The position numbers were made by a program, and so were the translations under genes. The notes beneath the pieces were generated by a model that was given only the letters and a program-made list of their open reading frames with translations, made no database searches and was not told where the DNA came from. A DNA stretch of 11,849 bases from Firmicutes bacterium UBA6648 (GTDB lineage: Bacteria > Bacillota > Clostridia > Peptostreptococcales > Anaerovoracaceae), in NCBI GenBank assembly GCA_002455605.1, contig DKLE01000223.1, positions 3,981 through 15,829 of the forward strand, read 5' to 3'. The stretch's first letter is position 1. Each line of letters opens with the position of its first letter. Of this stretch, positions 7,265 through 11,849 are shown piece after piece.

Positions 7265-8338
7265 ATGGAAATTATTTCAATTATTTTGGCTACGGATGAT
7301 TTTGATTATGCAAAAGCTTTGGCAAATTGTGTGACTTCAGAAAATAAAGCAATGCTATTTACTGTGATATCGGAAGAAACTTTGATGAAATATAATAGTT
7401 TTGATGATTTTGATTTAGTGCTGACAGATTATATGATAACTCATAGGATAGCGGATTGTATAAAACTTGTGGAAAAGCCCATAAAGGATCAGAATACTCA
7501 ACAGGAACCTTTATTATACAGATATGATACAGCTGAAAATCTTATTAAAGCTCTGATTCGTTTTTATTGCATAAAAAAAGGCAGAGCTTATGTCTCGTGT
7601 TCAGGAAAATCCAGTAAAACAGTTTTCTTCTGCAGCCCTCAGGGAGGCACAGGCAAAACATCTGTTGCACTGGGGTTGGCACAGGAACTAACCAAATACC
7701 ATGGTAAACGGATGTTATATGTTAATTACGAAGAATTTGAAGCCACAGACCGTTATTTTAAACGAGATGAAAGAAAAACTTTGCCTAACTATTTATATCA
7801 TCTGGAAACAGGCAATGAATTGAGCAGTGTAACTGATAACTTTACAATTGCCGACGAATACGGAGTCCAAACCTTTTCTGCATCGGAGGGAAGAAATCAA
7901 TTAAAGCTGTTGAGCATACAAGAGCTGGCAAAATTTATAGAAAAAATCCAGGTATCCGGACAATTTGATTATATCTTTATTGACGGAGAGGCTTCTCTTA
8001 ATGATCAAACAGTGTGGCTGATTTCAGTTTGCGATAAGGTTTGTATAATTAACAGAGAAGAAAACGATGCAAGAGAAAAGCATTTTTATTCTTATCTGGA
8101 GTTTCATCTGGGGAAACAAGTTTTTGACAAAATAATTAATGTAATTAATTTAGTAAAAGGAAAGGATGAGAATGAATCAAAAGAGGAATTACAAAATATT
8201 TATATCGATTATGATGAGGATAGTTTTACTAACTTAGAAAACGAAGAATCTTTACTTTTTACCAAGATTAATATAGAACGGGAGTTTGGGAGGGGAATCC
8301 GACTCTTGTCCAAAAAATTAACATTAAATTTACAATAG
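7265..8338 (+). CDS. ParA/MinD-fold ATPase with short pseudo-receiver (CpaE/TadZ-like)
   Basis: The protein has 357 residues. The N-terminal part (about 1-105) looks like a degenerate response-receiver domain: Asp11/Asp12 after the first strand, Asp55 in DLVLTDYM, then a shortened remainder ending LLYRYDTAENLIKALIRF. The P-loop ATPase starts at KTVFFCSPQGGTGKTS, with the ATP-binding Lys131. The deviant Walker A 'signature' lysine of ParA/MinD is Gln126 here. The next block, MLYVNYEEF, has Asn where the family usually has Asp. YIFIDGEAS holds Asp240 of the Walker B strand. The layout resembles CpaE/TadZ localisation ATPases, but no pilus or secretion gene is nearby. The C-terminal 80 residues are charged with no clear amphipathic membrane helix. 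It has its own promoter, and its final codons overlap the Pho box. Fold is clear; cellular role unknown. Confidence 0.8.
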   Translation: MEIISIILATDDFDYAKALANCVTSENKAMLFTVISEETLMKYNSFDDFDLVLTDYMITHRIADCIKLVEKPIKDQNTQQEPLLYRYDTAENLIKALIRFYCIKKGRAYVSCSGKSSKTVFFCSPQGGTGKTSVALGLAQELTKYHGKRMLYVNYEEFEATDRYFKRDERKTLPNYLYHLETGNELSSVTDNFTIADEYGVQTFSASEGRNQLKLLSIQELAKFIEKIQVSGQFDYIFIDGEASLNDQTVWLISVCDKVCIINREENDAREKHFYSYLEFHLGKQVFDKIINVINLVKGKDENESKEELQNIYIDYDEDSFTNLENEESLLFTKINIEREFGRGIRLLSKKLTLNLQ

Positions 8339-8345
8339 TTTAACA
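8318..8345 (+). promoter_or_regulatory. Candidate PhoP box upstream of the Na/Pi cotransporter
   Basis: Three repeats, TTAACA (8318-8323), TTTACA (8329-8334) and TTAACA (8340-8345), are each separated by exactly 5 bp, giving an 11-bp period. This matches the TT(A/T/C)ACA-N5 repeats bound by PhoP in Bacillus. A weaker fourth unit, TGTCCA, sits one period upstream at 8307-8312. The first two repeats lie in the last codons of the ATPase gene; the third crosses into the intergenic region. The downstream genes are a phosphate transporter and a PhoP/PhoR pair, which makes the match meaningful. Confidence 0.65.
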
Positions 8346-8357
8346 TTTCTTCTCTTT

Positions 8358-8402
8358 TTAAAATTTGCGTAAAAATATACCATAATAATTATGGGCTATA
8401 AT
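8358..8402 (+). promoter_or_regulatory. Promoter region and palindrome before the Na/Pi cotransporter
   Basis: Two -10 candidates are visible. CATAAT (8381-8386) lies 17 bp after TTAAAA (8358-8363), and a perfect TATAAT (8397-8402) has no convincing -35. A weak -35 fits a promoter that needs an activator, and the Pho box lies just upstream. A perfect 15-bp palindrome, CCATAAT-A-ATTATGG (8380-8394), overlaps the first -10 and could be an operator. Which -10 is used cannot be decided by eye. Confidence 0.45.
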
Positions 8403-8436
8403 AGTGAAAAGCTTGCAGATTTGAGAGGAGAACAAA

Positions 8437-10131
8437 ATGGAAATTAATTGGTTTCAAGTTATTATGACATTACTTGGAGGCTTAGCTGTATTTATATATG
8501 GTATGAATTTAATGAGTGACGGACTTCAAAAGGCTGCCGGAGAAAAAATGAGGAATGTGCTGGCATTGTTGACCAAAAATCCTTTTATTGGTGTTTTAGC
8601 AGGGGCTTTAACCACTGCTGTACTACAGAGCAGCAGCGCAACCACTGTTATGGTAATCGGATTTGTCAGTGCAGGTCTTATGAACTTACCCCAGGCGATC
8701 AGCATTGTATTGGGAGCCAATATCGGTACAACCATTACAGCACAGCTTATTGCTTTTAAAGTAGGCGATTATGTATGGACGTTTATATTGATTGGTTTCA
8801 TCATGTACTTTTTTATGAAAAAGGAAAGCCTGGTCAATATAGGTCAGACTATATTTGCTTTCGGACTCCTTTTCATGGGTATTAACACCATGGGAGATGT
8901 CATGAAGCCTCTTGCGGCAATGCCGGAAGTAGCACAAATGTTTTTAGCTGTAAAAGGCATACCGGTTTTAGGGGTTATTATCGGTACTTTCATAACTCTT
9001 ATCATTCAAAGCAGTTCTGCATCCATTGCCGTATTGCAGAATTTAGCCAGTCAAGCAGGACCGGATGGGGTCTCCAGTATTATCGGACTTGAAGGCGCGC
9101 TTCCGATTTTATTTGGAACAAATATTGGGACAACCATTACTGCTGTATTTGCATCAATCGGCTCTTCAATTAATGCAAAAAGAACTGCGGCAGCTCACAT
9201 TATATTTAATGTTACAGGAACCATTTTGTTTATGTTTTTTATTCCCTGGTACAGCAGGCTGATTAAATATATTTCTCCTACAGGAATTGAATATGAAGTA
9301 GTATCAAGACAGATTGCAAATGCTCATATGTTTTTTAATATTATCAATACAATTATTTTCCTGCCGTTTATTTGGCTGTTAGTTAAAATCGTGATGAAGC
9401 TTCTTCCCGGCAAGGATACGGATAAGTTACCTTCTGAGCCTTTGTATCTGGATTATAATATCATAGAGCAGCCGGTATTTGCTATACACCTTGCTACGAA
9501 AGAGTTGTCAAGAATTGCAAATTTTACTTTAAAAATGATCAAAGATGCCAAAAAATCTTTCCTTGCAAATGACACAGAAGCTTTAAAGAATGTTTTTGAA
9601 ACAGAAGACATCGTGAATACTTTACAGGATGAAACAGTTAAATATCTGGCATCCATATTTGCTACGGACTCTTTAACAGAGCATCAGGGAAATATAGTTT
9701 CCGGGCTTATTCATATTGCTTCCGATATTGAGCATATAGGAGATAACTGCACAAATATTGCTGAGTTTTCAAGTGAGAAAATGAAGCATGGCTACGAATT
9801 TTCAGATATTGCCTGTGCAGAAATATATGAATGCTTTGATCAAGCTTCAAGAATGACAAGAGACACTATCAGTGCTCTTGAAACCGGTGATATTAACCTT
9901 GCCTACGATGTTCTTGTACAAGAAGAAGAGATGAACAGAACAGAGGCAAGATTGAAGAGAGAACATATTAAAAGACTTCACGACAAAAAATGTTCTCCTG
10001 AATTTACAGTCATGTATACCGATATTGTCCACAATATCGAAAGAATAGGCGACTCGTGTAAGAATATTGCGGAAGCTGTTTTGGCAGATATTCATTTTAA
10101 GGACAGTAGTATTCCAAACAAAGAAATTTAA
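8437..10131 (+). CDS. Na/Pi cotransporter with PhoU-like C-terminal domain
   Basis: This is a membrane protein of the PNaS (NptA/YjbB, SLC34-related) family that moves inorganic phosphate with sodium. It has 564 residues. About eight hydrophobic segments lie in the first 325 residues. The inverted-repeat signature of the family is present twice: QSSSATT (64-70) followed by LGANIGTTITAQ, and QSSSAS (191-196) followed by FGTNIGTTITAV. Residues about 345-555 form a helical PhoU-like cytoplasmic domain, with HIASDIEHIGDNCTNIAE and DIVHNIERIGDSCKNIAEAV as its two metal-site-like repeats. GAGGAG at 8425-8430 supports the ATG. It lies directly after a candidate Pho box and before phoP-phoR, so induction under phosphate limitation is likely. 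In YjbB of E. coli this family was linked to phosphate export, so direction of transport is not certain. Confidence 0.93.
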   Translation: MEINWFQVIMTLLGGLAVFIYGMNLMSDGLQKAAGEKMRNVLALLTKNPFIGVLAGALTTAVLQSSSATTVMVIGFVSAGLMNLPQAISIVLGANIGTTITAQLIAFKVGDYVWTFILIGFIMYFFMKKESLVNIGQTIFAFGLLFMGINTMGDVMKPLAAMPEVAQMFLAVKGIPVLGVIIGTFITLIIQSSSASIAVLQNLASQAGPDGVSSIIGLEGALPILFGTNIGTTITAVFASIGSSINAKRTAAAHIIFNVTGTILFMFFIPWYSRLIKYISPTGIEYEVVSRQIANAHMFFNIINTIIFLPFIWLLVKIVMKLLPGKDTDKLPSEPLYLDYNIIEQPVFAIHLATKELSRIANFTLKMIKDAKKSFLANDTEALKNVFETEDIVNTLQDETVKYLASIFATDSLTEHQGNIVSGLIHIASDIEHIGDNCTNIAEFSSEKMKHGYEFSDIACAEIYECFDQASRMTRDTISALETGDINLAYDVLVQEEEMNRTEARLKREHIKRLHDKKCSPEFTVMYTDIVHNIERIGDSCKNIAEAVLADIHFKDSSIPNKEI

Positions 10132-10142
10132 ATTTCAAATAA

Positions 10143-10171
10143 TTGATGATATTTGTGATTTGTGATAAAAT
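10143..10171 (+). promoter_or_regulatory. Candidate promoter for phoP-phoR
   Basis: TTGATG (10143-10148) and TAAAAT (10166-10171) are spaced by 17 bp. TGA directly before the -10 gives an extended -10 (TGn). The spacer contains two tandem copies of TTTGTGA (10152-10165). Transcription would start near 10178, placing a long hairpin in a leader of about 110 nt. I see no Pho-box repeats here. Confidence 0.55.
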
Positions 10172-10192
10172 TAAGTAAATAAATGAAAAAAG

Positions 10193-10241
10193 TAAGCTGA
10201 TATCCTAGGAATAGTAATACTATCATAGGTATATCAGCTTA
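10193..10241. other. Long imperfect hairpin in the phoP leader; terminator-like on the minus strand
   Basis: The outer arms TAAGCTGATAT (10193-10203) and ATATCAGCTTA (10231-10241) pair over 11 bp. After a one-base bulge, CCTA/TAGG (10204-10207 with 10226-10229) continues the stem, and ATAG/CTAT (10211-10214 with 10220-10223) forms the tip. On the + strand no T-run follows. On the minus strand the stem is followed by C and six T (complement of 10186-10191), the form of a rho-independent terminator, though no minus-strand gene points at it. It could be a structured phoP leader, a weak end of the transporter transcript, or the stop of an antisense RNA. Confidence 0.6.
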
Positions 10242-10287
10242 AATCGTATCGGAGAGAAGTAAGTAATACGAGAATTGAAGGAAGAAA

Positions 10288-10977
10288 ATGAAAAAGATAT
10301 TAATAATTGAAGATGAACCTAATATCATAGAGCTGGTGGGCTATAATTTACAGAATAACGGCTATGAATATGTCAGTGCGGAAGATGGCCTGATGGGTGT
10401 TACTTTGGTGCACAAAGAAAAACCGGATTTAATTCTCTTGGATTTAATGCTGCCCGGCAAGAACGGCCATGAGATCTGCCGGGAATTGAGAGAAGAAGGA
10501 AATAAAACGCCTATTATCATGTTGACTGCTAAGAGCGATGAAGTGGATAAAATTTTAGGCTTAGAATTCGGTGCAGATGACTACATTACGAAGCCTTTTA
10601 GTGTCCGTGAATTAATGGCAAGAATAAAAGCTGTATTGAGAAGATATGAGGAGCATAATTTATCGGATAAAGCAAATGATTATATTATCCGCATTGATGA
10701 TATCGAAATTAATACAGACAGGCATGAGGTTTTTGTAGGAGGAAAGCAAATTGAGCTTACTCTTAAAGAATTTGAGCTTTTGTGCTATTTAACGGAAAAC
10801 AGAGGGCACGTTTTATCGAGAGACCAGCTTTTAGATAAGGTTTGGGGAATTGATTTTGCTGGAGAGACAAGAACAGTAGATGTGCATATCCGTTACTTGA
10901 GGAAAAAATTAGGACAGGATGATAATGAAGATAAGTATATACAGACAATCCGAGGAAAGGGCTATAAAATGAAATGA
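10288..10977 (+). CDS. phoP: PhoP/PhoB-type OmpR-family response regulator
   Basis: This is a DNA-binding two-component response regulator of 229 residues. The receiver domain has the acidic pair Glu8/Asp9, the phosphorylation site Asp52 (LILLDLMLPGKNG), Thr80 (IIMLTAKS) and Lys102 (ITKPFS), all intact. The C-terminal winged helix (about 130-229) has LTLKEFELLCYLTENRGHVLSRDQLLDKVWG and ends with TRTVDVHIRYLRKKL and IRGKGYK, the OmpR/PhoB pattern. AAGGA (10278-10282) supports the ATG at 10288. Its last codons overlap the kinase start as ATGA. Assignment to phosphate control rests on context: the Na/Pi transporter upstream and the nearby Pho box. The OmpR family is large, so another signal (for example cell-envelope stress) cannot be excluded from the protein alone. 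Confidence 0.9.
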   Translation: MKKILIIEDEPNIIELVGYNLQNNGYEYVSAEDGLMGVTLVHKEKPDLILLDLMLPGKNGHEICRELREEGNKTPIIMLTAKSDEVDKILGLEFGADDYITKPFSVRELMARIKAVLRRYEEHNLSDKANDYIIRIDDIEINTDRHEVFVGGKQIELTLKEFELLCYLTENRGHVLSRDQLLDKVWGIDFAGETRTVDVHIRYLRKKLGQDDNEDKYIQTIRGKGYKMK

Positions 10978-11849
10978 AAAAAAGATTCTTATTAGCGTCA
11001 ATAGGAATAACAGCCTGCAATGTTGTCTTGCTTTTGTTTGTTATGGCTTATTTCATATCCATTGAGTCAAATAATCACGGAAGTGCTTTTTCGTTTATGC
11101 TTCAAAATAAATATTTTGGTATCACGATGATAATTTGTGTATTATGCTCCGGGATTTTTTCGCTGCTGATATATAATCAAATAATGAAGCCAGTACATAA
11201 GCTTCAAGAGCAGATGGTGAAAACAACAGAAGAAAACAAAAAGGCCGAACAGATTCGAAGCGAATTTGTCGCAAACGTTACCCACGAGTTAAAGACTCCT
11301 CTTACTTCAATTTCCGGATTTATCGAAACCTTGCAGGATGGAGCGGCAGAAAATCCTGAAATAAGAAATAAATTTATTGATATTATTGCTATTGAGACCT
11401 CCCGGCTAGAACGTTTAATTGAAGATGTCCTAGTACTTTCGGAGATTGAAAATAAGAGGGCTTCCTTTGATATAGTCACCATTGATACGAAAGATTGTTT
11501 GATTAAGATGCTGTCTGCCATGGAGCCTATTGCAAGTGCAAAAAATATCACCATAGAGACAAAGCTGTCAGAGAGATGTTATATTGAAGGGAATGCAGAT
11601 CGTTTTATTCAAATGATGATGAATCTCATTGAAAATGCTATAAAATATTCCAAAGAGGATCAGGAAGGAAAAGTAATGGTTTCATCCTATATGGACAAAA
11701 ATAAGGTCTATATTGAAGTGACTGATAATGGAATAGGAATATCAGAAGAACATTTCGAGAGACTGTTTGAGCGATTTTACAGAGTGGACAAGTCTCGGAC
11801 GAAAAAGGGAGGAGGAACAGGATTAGGTCTTTCCATTGTTAAGCATATT
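10974..11849 (+). CDS. phoR: PhoR-like sensor histidine kinase (3' end outside window)
   Basis: The kinase partner of the preceding regulator; 292 codons are visible and the frame is open to the window end. The start overlaps the phoP stop (ATGA, 10974-10977). The nearest ribosome site (AAAGG, 10956-10960) is 13 nt away, so translational coupling is likely. Residues about 4-27 and 49-67 are membrane segments, leaving only about 20 residues outside the cell. KPVHKLQEQMVKTTEENKK gives at most half a HAMP and a short helix before the H-box, FVANVTHELKTPLTSI, with the phosphorylated His104. There is no PAS domain. The ATPase domain shows the N box NLIENAIKYS (217-225), DNGIGIS from Asp251, FERFYRVDKSR and GGGTGLGLSIVKH. 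Only a short C-terminal end is missing. The catalytic class is secure; the phosphate role is from context. Confidence 0.92.
   Translation, partial: MKKRFLLASIGITACNVVLLLFVMAYFISIESNNHGSAFSFMLQNKYFGITMIICVLCSGIFSLLIYNQIMKPVHKLQEQMVKTTEENKKAEQIRSEFVANVTHELKTPLTSISGFIETLQDGAAENPEIRNKFIDIIAIETSRLERLIEDVLVLSEIENKRASFDIVTIDTKDCLIKMLSAMEPIASAKNITIETKLSERCYIEGNADRFIQMMMNLIENAIKYSKEDQEGKVMVSSYMDKNKVYIEVTDNGIGISEEHFERLFERFYRVDKSRTKKGGGTGLGLSIVKHI

Noticed and set aside
10123..10136. 14-bp palindrome GAAATTTAAATTTC over the transporter stop codon
   Set aside because: It contains only A/T apart from its end bases, as expected by chance in this composition, and has no loop or U-run.

Overview
The window looks like chromosomal DNA from a low-GC, Gram-positive anaerobe of the class Clostridia. 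The coding sequences are AT-rich with strong AGGAGG-type ribosome sites. The gene set supports this: a dimeric-type glycyl-tRNA synthetase next to pyruvate, phosphate dikinase, a YlmC/YmxH sporulation-family protein, a TepA-like ClpP-fold protein, and a PhoP/PhoR pair with a Bacillus-like Pho box. Genus cannot be fixed from sequence alone. There is no tRNA, rRNA, CRISPR array, insertion sequence or phage gene, and no gene-free stretch longer than 300 bases.

Left part (1-3360 and on to 6016): a housekeeping run on the + strand. It starts inside era (C-terminal KH part), then recO 2 bp later, then a DUF4342 protein with a UBA-like N-terminus and a Cys/acidic tail. A rho-independent terminator (1897-1921) closes this group. 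glyQS and ppdK follow with a 28 bp gap and probably form one operon. GlyRS releases AMP and PPi, and PPDK can consume both. A very strong 13-bp-stem terminator (6055-6092) ends ppdK and faces the single minus-strand gene.

Middle (6104-8338): the minus-strand YlmC/YmxH-family gene diverges from tepA. The 139 bp between them hold a row of hairpins. tepA is followed by a near-consensus promoter and a ParA/MinD-fold ATPase that has a short pseudo-receiver and lacks the signature lysine of its P-loop.

Right part (8318-11849): a phosphate module. Three TT(A/T)ACA repeats at exact 11-bp spacing, matching a PhoP box, overlap the end of the ATPase gene. They precede a Na/Pi cotransporter carrying a PhoU-like C-terminal domain. 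After a 156 bp gap with its own promoter and a long hairpin come a PhoP-type response regulator and, overlapping by 4 bp, a PhoR-like histidine kinase that runs off the window. The kinase has almost no extracytoplasmic loop and no PAS or full HAMP domain. The likely logic is that phosphate limitation activates PhoP, which switches on the transporter, while the PhoU-like domain on the transporter may give the kinase its phosphate information. The Pho box and the sensor-poor kinase beside a PhoU-bearing transporter are the most interesting observations.
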